Source: Sialis fuliginosa
Taxonomy: Eukaryota > Arthropoda > Insecta > Megaloptera > Sialidae
Direction of reading: 5' to 3'
DNA length: 64,000 nucleotides
Assembly: GCA_961205875.1 (NCBI GenBank)
Contig: OY540822.1
Span: 11,534,501-11,598,500 of the forward strand
Shown here: positions 1 to 13,826 of the stretch, in pieces
Layout of the letters: every line of letters starts with the position of its first letter
How positions within the stretch are numbered: position 1 is the first letter of the stretch
Program-made: the position numbers and the translations under genes
Notes under the pieces: generated by a model
Database searches by the model: none
Told to the model about the DNA's origin: nothing
The model's input: the letters and a program-made list of their open reading frames with translations, nothing else

Positions 1-213
1 TATGGACAGAAGTCGCAAAAATAAGTTTGGGGTGCGACATCTGTTTATATATTTTTGTACTACTTCTGGCAATATGCTTGTTTACAACTGACGTAAAACG
101 AATCGTCATTTTAATAAAATTAACACATTGGATCCGTTCTTGAAAAAGAAACTATCAATTTATAAAATAATTTTAAAAATTGGCATTTGAATTACATACA
201 TTTTAAAAATAAT

Positions 214-800
214 TGCTTCCTCGCCATATCGAAGATACGAGAAGCTTTGTGATTGTTTAAAATGAGAAAAAAATTGTTCTCTGATTTCAAAATTTTAACT
301 TTATCTTTCCGTTTCAATTCAAGACAAACACTTTGCGTTCCGTGTCTGTCTGATTGGGTTTGGCTTGAAAAAAAAAATTATTAAAATCGTGTGACACCCC
401 AAAATATTTATTTTTTGAAAATATCTCAAGAAAGACACATATTACATGAACATTGTATAGAATCTTTTTTGTAGAGTATTCAATTTTCTATAATATTTAT
501 TTTAAAAAATCGTCATTTGTTTTTTACAATCACTATTTACTTTGACATATTAAATGTCATTTTGATATTTTCATAGCAGAAAAATTTATATTTAGATCGA
601 AATTGTCAAAAAATTAAAAATATACGAAAAAAAACCAGGCGCGTATTAAGAAAAATATCGAAATAATATTTTTTAATAAAATTGGCAATGGCATCTGAAT
701 ACTTTATCGGTTTTCATTTAAATAGTTCAATAACTAAATATATTTGATGAATTTAGCACAAGGGAGCTTTTGAGCATTTACGTGGCAAATGTTTTTTTTA
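214..800 (+). repeat. Interspersed repeat B, copy 1
   Basis: It begins GCTTCCTCGCCATATCGAAG, includes a CGTGTCTGTCTGATTGGG stretch, AATATCTCAAGAAAGACACA and TTGACATATTAAATGTCATT, and ends near TTAGCACAAGGGAGC and GCATTTACGTGGC. It shares this order with 22216, 47264 and, inverted, 33240-33730. It has no terminal inverted repeats and no open frame. The class is unknown; a non-autonomous retroelement or Helitron derivative is possible. Confidence 0.8.
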
Positions 801-1348
801 ATTCTCTTATAATTCAAATGTTCATACGTTAAAATAATTAAAAAAAATACTGTCGTACTTAAAATAATTTTAAAAGGATCTCAAAACGTACTGATGAGAC
901 TATAATAAAAAAAAAGTTAAATTTGATTATTTATTATACTACATGATAAATAATGATCAATTAGAAAAATAATATGTAAATGCAAAAATATAAATTTTAA
1001 TCACCTAAAAGAACCTATATTATGAATTATGAAAGAACATTTTATTATTGAAAATTCAAATTCGTAATAATAATAGTTTTGTTTGATTCTGTAATTATAT
1101 TTAATACTGAAATGTACAATACGTTTTGACATTTAAAATATGCACAATCAAAATCAAGGATACTCTAACAAGAATAAAATTCAAACATTATGACGTAATT
1201 TTAGCATTTAAATTTAATTAATAGTCTTTTAAAAAGTAGATAAATTGTATATGTTCATATCGTATACCAAAAAATATGTTACGTTCTAAATAAAAATGTC
1301 GCTATTGAAGTATCGCGTTATGGGGATCAATTTTTGAGTATCTATAAT

Positions 1349-1837
1349 GTACTGGTATATTTTTAAAATAAATACACTGAATTAAAAATATTTGTTGATA
1401 TTTGATTACTACCATTTCTGAATATTATATACATTTAACTGTCTTACAGCGTGATTTGATGACAATCGGCCAATAGGTGTCAAAATGGTGGACATTTAAA
1501 CTAATTATTGGTATAATTTATTTATTAATTATTATATTATCATAACAGTTTTCAAATTTGACGATTCCGTCTTTTCTACAAGCAAGTGTCCATCACTGCG
1601 TGCTCATTACTGGTTTTACTTTATCCATTATTGGAGAGAGAAAAAACAAACAAAATAAAAGGTTGTAATTAAAAAAAAAACTATATTTGCGGACTTTGGT
1701 AATTAAATTGATTAAATAAAGAGTTACTTGTTTTATTAGTAACATGAGTTGATGAGAATTACAAAAAAGAAGCCCGTCAATCACAAAAAACAATAAACCT
1801 TGCTCTTATAGCGGTCATAACTGGTACCAGTACCTTA
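1349..1837. mobile_element. Main-family MITE, copy 1 (orientation A)
   Basis: The right end reads ATAACTGGTACCAGTACCTTA. The left end is decayed (GTACTGGTATATTTTT). The interior shares TTTGTTGATATTTGATTAC, GATGACAATCGGCCAATAGG, GGTGGACATTTAAACTAATT and ATTTGCGGACTTTGGTAATT with the other copies. It has no transposase and is non-autonomous. The small minus-strand ORF inside recurs in copy 2 only because both are the same repeat. Confidence 0.85.
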
Positions 1838-2409
1838 TGTAGATATTTAATAATATGATGTGCATATAGAAAACAATTTAAACATATAGGATCTAATCAA
1901 GAATTTATGAAATTTAGTTGACACTTATAAATTGCATAATTATTTATCTATTTAAATATAAAATTCACTTATATTAGAAAGATTATTGAAGTATCAAATA
2001 CATACATAAATATATTTTTTAAATTCAAGTAGGTAGCAAATAAATTGTTAAAATAAACAATTGCACTTTTTTTCCGAAGGTAAAAAAATACTTGTATTGA
2101 ACAAATATTTTTTATACATATTATGAAAACTGAACTATATATAATTAGACGTATTCCCTAGGGTGTTATTTGCCGGAGATCGGAAATTTTAAATTTAATT
2201 TAAAGTAAATATAAAAATTTAAGATAGAATAGTTGAATTATTTTTCTTCATCATTATTATCCATGTTTCGCTTGTTATATATAAAAAAGCAATCAAAAAT
2301 GAATGCAAAGGGAATTTCTTATACGTAATACTGAAAGTGAAAACATATTTTTTGGTAGATATAAAAAATGAATTCAAAAAATTTAAAGATCGTTTTAAAA
2401 AATATAATG

Positions 2410-2600
2410 TCCGGTATTATACACGAGTTAGCAAAATTTGCTAGCTTGCAAGCACTACCAAATGAGGTTTCAAACGTATCTGACACTTTTTAAAGTTTTA
2501 TGAAAATTATTTTATACAATCAAAGTCGTTTTTAGTTGAAGTATCACTGCTCTAAATTCCATAGCTAATCTATAGATACTAGTACAGAATTAATACCGGA
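2410..2600. mobile_element. Small MITE with TCCGGTATTA ends
   Basis: The ends TCCGGTATTA and TAATACCGGA are perfect 10-base inverted repeats, 191 bases apart. The interior includes GCTAGCTTGCAAGCACTACC. Related pieces lie at about 40914-40970 and, rearranged, at 53262-53400. Non-coding. Confidence 0.68.
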
Positions 2601-3303
2601 TATAAGGTGTCTTAAATTTTAGCTCTGGATTCAGGGAAGGTCATTATTGAAATTTCAATCAAAAACTCAAATTCGAAAACTATACTTTCTTACACTATAT
2701 ATGTATGTATGGCCGTATAAGAAAGTAAAAATAAATAAAAACGAGGCCATACTTTGTGCAAATCAAAATTAACAAGGGCAAAGTAATTTTGCAGTAATAT
2801 AGACTGTTTATTGGCAAAATATTTATTGCTATTATGTAAGAGTAAAGATTTATAAGTAATAAAAAATTACAATTTCCAGTTATAATGTGAAAATTTACCC
2901 ACGAAATTTCGTGAAAGGTTTTAATAATTATTTTTATTATTATTATTACCAACTTTAGATAAATTGGATTTATATATTTTATTAAAATTATTTTATTTAT
3001 TAATATGATAACAATCAGTTTTAAAAAATAATTATTATATTTAATGAACAAAATTATGTTGCTAATTGTCACGCAAAAATTACTGCCCAGTTAAAAATAA
3101 ATCGTGTAGCATGATTTTTTCATTTCAAGTCCAATGCAATTAATTATTTATTATTAATATAAAAATATTCAGAATTTTTAATATAATATGTAAATTTAAA
3201 TAGACCTCGCCTTGTGTCTTTCGTTTACATTTATTATGTACAATATTTCATTAATGAATTAAAACGATGAATTACTCATTCAATGTATGATGAATTTTAC
3301 ATA

Positions 3304-3796
3304 AGGTACTGGCACCAGTCTTGGATATGACTTCAGTAATGGCTATTTTTAAATTAAATATACTGAATTATAAATATTTGTTGATATTTGATTACAATCA
3401 TTTCTGAATTTTAATCTATATACATTTAACTGTCTTACAGCGTGATTTGATGACAATCGGCCAATAGGTGTCAAAGTTGTGGACATTTAAACTAATTATT
3501 AGTTTCAAATTTGACAATTTTTTCTTTTATATATTTTGTAACCATTAGCAAGTGTCCATCACTGCGTGTTCATTACCAGTTTTACTTTATCCATTACTGG
3601 AGAAAAAACATAAACAAAATAAATGGCTATAATTAAAAAAAAAAACTATATTTGCGGACTTTGGTAATTAAATTGATTAAATAAAGAGTTACTTGTTTTA
3701 TTAGTAACATGAGTTCACGAGAATTACAAAAAAGTCCGTCAATCACAAAAACAGTAGATCTTTCTCTTATAGCGGCCATCACTGGTGCCAGCACCT
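3304..3796. mobile_element. Main-family MITE, copy 2 (orientation A)
   Basis: Left end TA|AGGTACTGGCACCAGTCT and right end ACTGGTGCCAGCACCT|TA are inverted repeats flanked by TA on both sides. The interior matches copy 1 closely, including GTGATTTGATGACAATCGGC and TTACTTGTTTTATTAGTAAC. Known families that duplicate TA are Tc1/mariner-like; assignment to them is inference from the flanks only. Confidence 0.9.
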
Positions 3797-5177
3797 TATA
3801 TTGTACAATTAATTCTCCAAGGCGAACGGCGCTTATGGTTATACCAGACGTTACGTAGAACAATTAAATTTCTTGTTGCAGTTTGTGAATGTACTTTTGA
3901 AGTGGGTGGGTTCATGATATTTCAACATCGCTGTCATACTTGAAGTAATATTATTATATCTAAAGCAATTACAAACTATGTATACATATATAAATGTATC
4001 AGAATAGATATTTGATTGCGACATCTATATTAATTGCATTTGGTTCAATTGCTGGTAACCATGGAATTATATATAGGTACATACACTAGCTAAAATACTG
4101 TATTAACACAAAGGTGTAACATCTGTTCAAAAAGTGAGAGAGAGATGCAGTGTAGTTTGGAATATATCTATATCTTTTTCTAAGATTATTTTTATTTTAG
4201 TTTATTTATAAGACTCAGAGAGACAGATTGATAATATATTTTCTTGATTACTTGCACTGTTTTTCATTTTATTTTAGGCCTTATTACCCGCAAGTACCTT
4301 ACATATGGTTTCGGGGAATACCCGAAAAAATAAAACATTTTCAACCGGATTACTATAAGATGCAATTTTAAACCTATGACGGTATTTAATAGTGTTATAT
4401 TTAGAACCTAACTCATCACAATCAGGGTATTTGTTAATAAACATGAAACATAAATAAATAAGCAAAATAAGTTTGATAAATAAATAGAAGTAAGTATTAA
4501 CTAACACACAATAGCATTGAAAGCAATATTTACGCATTGAAATATAGATGAAACTTTTGTGTAAAAATATCGGATACTCGATTCGATTCGCAATAGATAT
4601 TCTCAAATATTTATTCATATAAACTTACTTCTACTATTTGTTATTTTGTTTATTAACATTTTGTAACCATAATATTTGTTTTGAGAAGTTGTAGCACACA
4701 AATAACGATTTATATTTAGATACCTCTGTTTTAGTTCTTTGAATTTTGATGATATATTTGAAATAAGGTATATAGTACGCTTTTGTTTTGTGGTTTACAT
4801 CAGTGCCTCTCAACCGGTGGCACGCGGTATAAGATTTTGTTTGGGGTGGGCTGTACTTGACTTATTAATAATTAACCGCATTACATATTTAAAATTAAAA
4901 TCTGGGTCTTTGGATGCATTATAATAATTCGCGATGGTACCACTGCGCTATCTGAAGATCGCTTCCGCGATCATTATTTTAATTAATTAAAATAATAAAA
5001 CAATAAATGCAATCCCTGCATTATGGAATATGGGTTCACCGAAGACAATGTAGACGATATATATTACAGCTAATTTACAAATATGTTTGTTAAGATACAC
5101 AATACCCTAACTGTGGGAACCTCTGGTTGCTACATTCAACGTACGCACAGATATATACAGGATGTATATATATATTT

Positions 5178-5181
<4 letters not shown>

Positions 5182-5209
<28 letters not shown>
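5182..5209. repeat. TA microsatellite
   Basis: About 14 TA units, preceded by a TATGTATATATATATTTTATG stretch of the same type. Confidence 0.95.
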
Positions 5210-6271
5210 ACAGAGATGTTACACGTAGAAAGTTTTTACTTTCGTGTACGACTATATATGTATTTTAAAGACGATTTTTGTAGTTGTATTTTCATCTGTC
5301 TGTCGGTCTGTAGAAGGGTAATACAACTGTAAATTTTGAATTATTTTTGAAACAATGCGTTCGAAAAAAATATTTTAGATAAAAATTGTATAATTCATGT
5401 CTCATTTATTTTTTCCTATCTTTCATGACTTAGCTATAATTTTGTTTTAATATATACGTGTTCGTATAAGAAAGTTTAGTGGCACTTATGACAGCTTTTT
5501 TGACATGAATAACGTCTAGGAATTTCAGAAACTTGATGTAACGCCCAAAGATCAGTTTTCCGTGCTAGCAGCTACCACGCAGGTTTTGCTTTCAAATTAT
5601 ACGAAATATCTATATTATATAATACTAGTTATATATTTCTTTATTTTACGGCAACATTTTGTGTTTAAAAAAAATTAATGAGTCTGAGTTTTATTTAATC
5701 CCACAGCTACGTATTCACGCCAATCCCTCGACTGTGCATTTCGACACAGTCACATCCAATTTTTATGTAAATTTCGTGTGTTTTTAATAAATTGATTCTG
5801 CGAGATAGTAAATTAATTTCTTTCATTTTTTACACGAAAACAAATAAATAATAGTAATTTTAAATAGATAACTTAGTCACAATGGTAACTGAAAGACTTA
5901 TATATGAATATGAAACAAATTAATCGTAATATTTCATATTAGAAAATATTTTTTATTTTGTATAAAAATGATTCTTCATAAAATATGTTGTATATTAAAA
6001 AACGTCTAACATATAAAAATAAATAAAAGCCGTACAAAGTTTTCTATTGAATGTGTTCTAATAGAATCTATTTCTAATATCAATTCAAATGAGAACAGAA
6101 CGATAGAACACAAATAGTTTAAAAAACATTTGCATTCAGGAATCTTTACTGTAGTCAGATTAATTATATTATTTTCCTTTGATGTTTTCTGTTTACGTCT
6201 TATACTATAAGTCTGTGGTTTTGTGGTAAAAGCAGATATGTCACTTTTTCAAATATCTCAGGAATGGAAAA

Positions 6272-6352
6272 TTGAAGTTTACTTGTGTTTACAAGTAAAC
6301 TTCAACAGAATATCATGAGATTTTCTGTTTAGAAAATCTCATGATATTCTGT
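6272..6352. repeat. Two back-to-back perfect hairpins with the same GTTT loop
   Basis: Hairpin 1: arms TTGAAGTTTACTTGT (6272-6286) and its exact complement at 6291-6305, loop GTTT. Hairpin 2: 22-base arms at 6305-6326 (starting ACAGAATATCATG) and 6331-6352, no mismatch, loop GTTT. The two share base 6305. This does not look like an ordinary MITE. Confidence 0.92.
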
Positions 6353-6474
6353 CAAAACAGTGGTTAACATTGAATTCGTATTTAATTAAAATACCAGTTA
6401 AAGAAAACGCTGAAAAATTACATAACCATGTTATTTACGCAAATAATACGTATATATTAGGATATTTTTGTTGT

Positions 6475-6759
6475 TGAACGGCGCAAACTGAATCTTTTTC
6501 CCATTTGATTAATACGGGAAAAAATATTTTTTTATGCGTGAATAGCTCGATAAAAATTTATTTATTTTAATTTCTCACAGTTTAAACAAACATATCTTTA
6601 AAATTACTGTAATTATGAATTGAGCACTTAATTCTCTACAAATTATTGCTCTGGGAAATATTCAAAAAAACATTTTCAACTAGCTATTCACGCGTAAGTA
6701 AAAAAGTAATTTTTCCTATGTTAATCAAATGGGAAAAAAACTCTGTTTTCGCCGTTCAC
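6475..6759. mobile_element. MITE with long inverted ends (TGAACGGCG)
   Basis: The left arm TGAACGGCGCAAACTGAATC continues through TTTTTCCCATTTGATTAA to GCGTGAATAGCT. The right arm mirrors it with AGCTATTCACGCG, TTAATCAAATGGGAAAAA and CGCCGTTCA. The arms are about 80 bases with scattered mismatches and a central AT-rich loop. No coding frame. The superfamily is not determined. Confidence 0.82.
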
Positions 6760-7261
6760 AGGTTTGATCTACGAGTCTGAAATTTTGGGATAGTTAACTT
6801 TTGATACAAAGCTAAAACATAGGCCAATGGGACCGAAAAAAATATCCTAGTATATATACTATAGATTATATAGATTTAAAAATCGTCTATATATTTGTAG
6901 ACGAGTTAATTTCGCTTGAGATGCATTTGTTGTACTAAAATTGCGAAATAATTTCAAGAGAATCTTGGGATTTTGTATTTAATTCAATTTTCTCACTAAC
7001 ATACTATTGTCATTAAAGTATTCACTATCCATTTAAAATATACATATTACATAAATTATGTTTATTTCGTATGCACCTATGATATTATTTAACAAATACG
7101 TCGATTAAATGTTAAAACATTTAAAAAGAAAAAGTAGTTGGAATGCAATGAATTATTGCCATTTGAGTAATTGGACAAATATATCTTTACGAAGGTAAGA
7201 TAAAAACACTTATCTTTAACTCTATCTAAAACTGAATTCTTTAGTCATAATTATTTATATA

Positions 7262-7712
7262 AGGTACTGTCACCAGTCTAGGATCATACCCCAGTGTTAG
7301 ACACTTGTTTAATTAAATGTACTAAATTAGAAATATTTGTTGATTACATTAGTGAATCATAATCTATAGATACTTAACTGTAAAACAGCTTAATTTGATG
7401 ACAATCGGCTAATGGGTATCAAAATGACGGGCATTTAAATTAATTATTATATTATCATAGCATCTGCTTTATATTGTTTTAAATTTTATAATTTTTGTTG
7501 GGGGGTTCCTATTACTGGTTTTATTTTATCCATTACTGGAGAAAAAACATAAACAAAATAAAACAAACTATACTTGCAGACTATGATAATTAAATAGATT
7601 TAATAAAGAGGTACTTGTTTTATTAGTAACATGAGTTCATGAGAATTACAAAAAAGAAGCCCATCAACAGTATAACTTGATCTTAAAGCGGCCAAGACTG
7701 GTGCCAGTACCT
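7262..7712. mobile_element. Main-family MITE, copy 3 (orientation A)
   Basis: Left end TA|AGGTACTGTCACCAGTCTAG, right end AAGACTGGTGCCAGTACCT. It shares the interior ACCCCAGTGTTAGACACTTG and AGTAACATGAGTTCATGAGA with copies 9, 10 and 13. A stretch around 7440-7500 is shortened relative to copy 2. Confidence 0.88.
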
Positions 7713-8684
7713 TGTATCAAAATAATTATATTTATTTTATAATAAATTGTTTAATAATGAGTCATATAATTATAATACCTATATAAAAATATATTTTTAA
7801 TTATATATCCACTCTAAATAACCTTTCATTTTTGTCGTCCTCGTAAATATTGGATTAAAAAAATGTAGCATTCAATCTTGATGACAAAAGGAATATACAT
7901 ATACCTACATTTAACACCCAAGCATCTAATTTCAACCCACAAAAAACCCGCCAGCTCTAAAAATGTCGGTCCGCCAAAAAGAGAATGTGAACACAATTTG
8001 AACTTTATATTACACGATTTATATATTATATATAACAGGGCCGATTAGATCTGATTTTAAAATTATATATTTTCGAAATTTTATCAATGAGTCAGAATAA
8101 GCTTACTATAATTCAAAAGAGGAAAATCATGTTTTTATTTTGGATGGGGAAGTGAGGTGAGAAAATGTTTGAAAACAAATTGAACTTGAGGTTAAAAAGT
8201 TGCTATGATTATTTCGCCAAGTTGGCCAGTCCTATGTAATCTTATTTCAAAGACCTTGCACTGTATTTATTAAATAAATAAATTGTGCAATTTCCTTAAT
8301 TCGAATTTAGCATCGGAGGATTTGAAGTGAAGCCGGATTGTATTTGATATTTATTTATATTAAAAAGGCCGGTTCAAGGTTTTAAGAGTTAACGGAGGCC
8401 GAACGTTTTTTATTTGTTTTCGTTATGTTGGCAACATGGTTCTGTTACATATACGTATTATAATTACATGCATAATGTATGTATAACAGTTTGATGTAGG
8501 ATATGGCATTGGGGTCTTTACCAAGGTTCAAATTGAGGAAGGGTTTTGCTTTTTATATTTAATACACTTTCACCCACCCCCCTTTTATTGTATCCATTTG
8601 TTCTTTTACGAAGTTTGTACAATTTATACTATGTCGTGTTTTTTTTACCCACCCGTTATGCAAAATCAGAAAATAATGTATACA

Positions 8685-8790
8685 TAGTATAAAATAAAGT
8701 CCCCCGCCACATCTGTCTATCTGTCTGTCTGTGTACAATACTGAACAGATTTTATTTCGATTTTTACTAATGGGTAAAGTGTTTAAAGAA
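8685..8790 (-). mobile_element. Inverted remnant of the same non-LTR-type tail
   Basis: On the minus strand it reads CACAGACAGACAGATAGACA, GATGTGGCGGGGGACTTTAT, TTTATAC, matching the tail at 20390-20525. Confidence 0.55.
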
Positions 8791-9960
8791 TAAGTTTCAT
8801 TGGTTTATTATACAAATTAAATAAAAAATAATAAAGTATACTAGTTTTCAAATTTTTTACGTGAATTCAGGAAATTTAAAATAAAAAAAGGTGCTATCGT
8901 TGCCACGGGACTTTCTTATACGCATTACTAAGTGTAGAGTATACGTGTAAAAATTAATGGAACATAAATTATAGAAAATAACGTTCTCTACTACATTTTT
9001 TTCTGTTATACACCATTTGAAATATAATTTAAAAACACGATTATTTCCTTTTTTTTTAAATGAATTGAACACAAATTATATCGATAATAACATTCTTTAC
9101 ATTTTTTTCTTTTACGCACCGTTTCAAAAAAAATTTCTTAAATAAAAAAATCCGTTTTCGGTTTTAAGAAAAATATTTTCTGAATATAAATTTTACCCTC
9201 ACTTGCTTTTTGAATTACAACGTTTATGTTTCGTAATTGAATGTCGGCCCAATCTTGGATAAAGCACCCAATATTAGACCCATCGTCATTTCTGATTAAA
9301 TTAGTTAATAATTTTAAATGACTGTTAAAAATCTTGATCAAAAAATAAAGGACCTATGTTTATATAAACTTTTTGTCTTAAAAACATACACAGATTAATC
9401 CCCTTCTATCATGAATCACCCTGTATATGGCCGTATAACAAAGTAAAATATTGAATAAGTCGCATAAATATCTAAAGGTTGATTTAATTAATAATATCTT
9501 ATTGACACAAGTACATATATCATTAGTATAGTTAACATATTCTATATTTAACATAAAATGTTAAATCCACCAATGTGCTTAACATTTCTATCGTCACGAT
9601 ATAACTGGTTTTACCATTTAAAGTTTTCCTTTCAGGCGTGGTCGTTACTTATACATAAATAAATCTATCACTATTGTTCTGATACAAGCAAGCGAGATCA
9701 TTTAACAAAGCGTCAATGTTATTAATAATGTACCTACAATGATAATATGTACACTACATACAACAGATTAGGAAGGTCACAATCCGTTTCCTTTGTATGA
9801 TAGAAACAGCATTAATGTCTTTATCATTTAATAGGATATAAGCCCTTTGATGCACACAAGCAGAAATATTTATTCGCTACGTTTTATTTTAAAATAAAAG
9901 AGGAAAGGGGCTGAACATCCTTACAAATGATATTTAAATTATAAGATGGATTATAATTAC

Positions 9961-10290
9961 TAAAGTCCGCAAATATAGTTTGTTTTTTTAAATTATAGCC
10001 TTTTATATTTTGTTTATGTTTTTTCTCCAGAAATGGGAATCCACTTGCTAATGTTTATAAAATAAATAATCGTAAAATTTGAAACAATTATTAATAAATA
10101 AATTACACTAATAATAATTAGTTTAAATGTCCACCAATCAAATTAAGCTGTTTTACAGTTAAGTGTCTTTATAGATTATGATTCAGTAATGGCAGTATGT
10201 AATCAAATATCAACAAATATTTCTTATTTAGTTTATTTAATTAAACAAGTGTCCAACACTGGGTTATTATCCAAGACTGGTTCTAGTTCT
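9961..10290. mobile_element. Main-family MITE, copy 4 (orientation B, truncated)
   Basis: It starts inside the element at AAAGTCCGCAAATATAG and ends CCAAGACTGGTTCTAGTTCT, a decayed terminus. About the first third of the unit is missing. The plus-strand ORF at 10189-10422 runs out of this copy and is not a gene. Confidence 0.8.
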
Positions 10291-10987
10291 TATACAAATG
10301 TTATTAAAAATATTAAAAAAAACATGTTTTTGAGTTTTTCCATGACTATATTGAAATCTCCTGAAATATATATTTTTAAATACATAGAAATTTCATGTCA
10401 CTGTAAAAAGAGGTATATTTAAAAAAAAACATAGTTATGAAAAAGAAGAAACAAATAACTAAAATATGATACATATTTGATACAATTATTCGCATAATTA
10501 CTTTCAATAAATATGTAAATATGTATATGCTTTATTTTAGTTTTGGTATGTATATAATTGTTTAATTTGAAGAAAAAAAAGATGTTTTTTTTTAAATTTT
10601 TATAAGCTTCAGAGAAATAAATATATAATAAACAAAATTCTTTCGATATTTTTATTAAATAAGTGGCTTAAATTTTGTAATATTTGACATTTTTTATTTT
10701 CTTGGAATTTATAAATTTACGTACAAAATAAATTGTAAAAGTAATTCTTTTAATAAAGATTGCGAATAAATTTCAGTACATATTACAAATGTAATAATAT
10801 ACATTAGTTGTCCCGGTTTCAAAATATTGATTTCTCATTCTTGTTGAATAAAAAAATACCATAATTATAATATTTCTCAGAAATCATTGAATTCCAAGAT
10901 GTTTCATTTGTAGATATCAGACAATTAATATACATAGCTTATGTATTCAGATTATTTTATTTTTTGCCAATTGTTTAGAGTTTAGAG

Positions 10988-11010
10988 CAGTGGTTTTCAA
11001 AGTGGGGTAC
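10988..11010. mobile_element. Lone hAT-like terminus
   Basis: CAGTGGTTTTCAAAGTGGGG has the form of a hAT inverted end. No matching opposite end was found within about 1 kb, so only a remnant is claimed. Confidence 0.4.
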
Positions 11011-13310
11011 GTTATATAAAATAAAAATAATTTAAATAATTGAATTGTGTCAGTTTTTGTCTACAAATGTATAAAAGAACATATACGTTTGATAAAGCTG
11101 TAATAAATAAATAAAATCGTATCAATTGTAACAATAAGTTTAATTTTTTTATAATGATTGAAATTATTGAAAAATAATATTTCATTGAAAAGTAAAACAA
11201 GAAAATTTCTTGATGTGGTATTTATTAATATAAGAACTATAGTAACATATCATATTATTATGAATAATGAATCGAGGTATAATAATTATTGATTTTAATA
11301 TTTGTATTAAACGTTGCAGAATAATGTTATATTATTCACTTCACTTACAATCAGCCTCGGTTGTCCTTTAATACTTTCCATTTGATTTCTCGAAACCACA
11401 ACCTTCAACTGTATTTAAAAATACAATGTGAGAGGTAAAATTAAATCCTGATTCAGTAAAACACTGGGTTATTTCAGGGTCGAGCACAAAGGTGTAATTT
11501 GATTATGGAGCATTTTCCCTCTCCCTTCTCTACTTACAAATTTTCATTTGATATTTCGATTATTTGTATACTGCATGATTTCAAAGTCAACATTAAAATA
11601 TTTTCTGTAACATTTTAACGATATTTAAAATAAAGGTGTATTTGGGGGCTGATTTTACGTTTCACAAACCCCTAAATACGCATCTGAATATACTGTATAA
11701 ACATATTTACTTAAAAGTAAAAAAATGATTTGTTATTTTTAATTATTATTAAATATTATGTTCATTAAAATATAATGTACAGATAAAAATAAGTATATAC
11801 ATTTTAATAACGGTTTAATTTTTAATATTTTATAACACATTTTTCAGAATTGATTATAAAAAAATAATTACTTTTATTACAATTGTTGAAGAAACTTTTT
11901 TACTAGTTGTATAAAATATAACGAAATATTTTATTTATACGAATTATTACGAAATTGATATTTTTACATCGATTTATCGAGATTTGGTTATAGTTAACAA
12001 TATATAGTTGCTAATTGTGAACACGGTATTTAGTTAATAAATCCCGTATTGGAGCTATGTATATAGTTGTGTTATTACCAATTATCTAATTGATAACAAT
12101 TGTTAATAATTAACAAATATTTTCGACAACACGCCAACTATTTATTTTTTATAACTAATGCCCTTTTTCTCAGTGTACTAACTTTATAACTTTCTTCCCC
12201 TTGTAATGTGAAAATTGAATCATTTCAAAATGATTAATATAAAACATGTTTTTTTTATTATTGATTTAAATTTTCGAAATATTTTAGCACGTTTGCTAAC
12301 TAATTTTGCAAACAATTTTCACACGATCAATGTTTAAAGATGATGTATTAAAAAATAAAATTGCCAAACTATTATTTTGATATTGTAGCTTTCACAATAT
12401 TAAACAAAGAAAATAATATGAGAATTCATTGCAATTTTGTAATTTACATCCAAAAATATTGTACAATGATACCATTATATTGTTTTTATCAGGAAAAAAT
12501 CAATAATTTCTTAATCTATTGTTAAAAATTTGCAATATATATCCAATGATGAAGTTTTAATTACATAATATAATCATTAAAATATTGTACAGAGGTGAGA
12601 AGAAACCAAAATTAATATCTACATATCTATCTACTCCCAGATAGTTGTAATGACAATTTATTATTTTTATTTTTGTCGAATAGATTAACGAAAAAATCGC
12701 TGTGCATAAAAATGCATTATGATGTATGTAATTTTAAGTAAGATTAAAAGCCAAAAATTATATTTATATAAGTATTTCTAATATTAACTTCCTATTTAAA
12801 AAAAAATTTTTTTCGAACATCGAAAGTTACAAATGCCACTTTTGACTGTAAGTAAAAAAATATGATATAAATGAAACGTATATTATATACATATGCATAA
12901 AATTCTATTACTTCTCCTTTATATGTTAATATGTATTAGCGTGGGAACAATACATATAAGTGACTCTATGTGAAAAAAATAGACATGAAGGCTTGTGTAA
13001 AATTATCAAGTTGGCATTGCATAATCATTTGACTGCCACATATTGCATTGTAACATAATAATTAGCAGAAGATGTATGACCGTATATTGCTTATAATTTT
13101 TGATGATTTTTTACATGAACTTTCTTTGAAACAAGATATGTAAAGAATTACGAAACATTAATGTTAGTACATACTTGATTTTAGTTTATGAATTCAAACT
13201 TAAATACAACTCTAAAATAACTGTTTATATTTACGCAAAATAACAGTTAAGCAGCAAATATATATATTTATTTTGGCCAATATCGAGTTACATATATATA
13301 AATTTATAAT

Positions 13311-13826
13311 TAACTGGCACCAGTCTTGGCCGCTTTAAGAGTAAGGTATACTGTTTTGTTTATTTTTTGTAATTCTCATGAACTCATGTTACTAATAAAA
13401 CAAGTATAAATTATCAAAGTTCCTAAATATAGTGTTTTTTTTAAATTAAAACCTTTTTTTGTTTATGTTTTTTTCTCCAGTAATGAGCATCCAGTGATGT
13501 ACACTTGTTAATAATTACAAAAAAATAAGTACTACGACACAAAAGTTATAAAATATTGAATCGTAAAATTTGAAACAATGTAAAGCAGATGCTATGATAA
13601 TATAATAATTAGTAAATAGATTAAACTAATAATTAGTTTAAATGTCAATCATTTTGACACCCATCGGCTAATTGCTATCAAATGAAGCTGTTTTACAGTG
13701 TCTATAGATTATGATTCAATAATGGCAGTATGTTATCAAATATTAATGAATATTTCTAATTTAGTACATTTAATTAAAACAAGAGTCCAACAGTGGAGTA
13801 TGATCCAAGACTGGTGTCAGTACGTT
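13311..13826. mobile_element. Main-family MITE, copy 5 (orientation B)
   Basis: Left end TAACTGGCACCAGTCTTGGC followed by CGCTTTAAGAG; right end CCAAGACTGGTGTCAGTACGT, then TA. Nearly full length, in the opposite orientation to copies 1-3. It shares AACAATGTAAAGCAGATGCT with copies 6 and 8. Confidence 0.88.

Larger units (their letters stand above)
801..9960. other. No gene; AT-rich DNA with MITEs
   Basis: Outside the named elements (MITE copies 1-3, 2410-2600, 6272-6352, 6475-6759, 8685-8790 and the TA tract) I see only AT-rich sequence. Short decayed repeat pieces carry GTATAAGAAAGT (near 2716 and 5464) and GGCCGTATAACAAAG (near 9429). A 125-residue minus ORF at 2695-3072 is Ile/Leu/Tyr-rich from AT bias and has no supporting signal. 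Confidence 0.6.

Noticed and set aside
2695-3072. 125-residue minus-strand ORF, hydrophobic, membrane-protein-like
   Set aside because: Composition (Ile, Leu, Tyr, Asn, Lys) is what AT-rich DNA gives by chance; there is no promoter, splice or family signal.
1593-3863. Similar minus-strand ORFs at 1593-1793 and 3633-3863 looking like a small protein family
   Set aside because: Both lie inside copies of the same MITE; the similarity is that of the repeat and the frame is broken in other copies.
4274-4618. 114-residue minus-strand ORF with a hydrophobic stretch
   Set aside because: No start context, splice site or homology seen by eye; the length is possible by chance in 64 kb.
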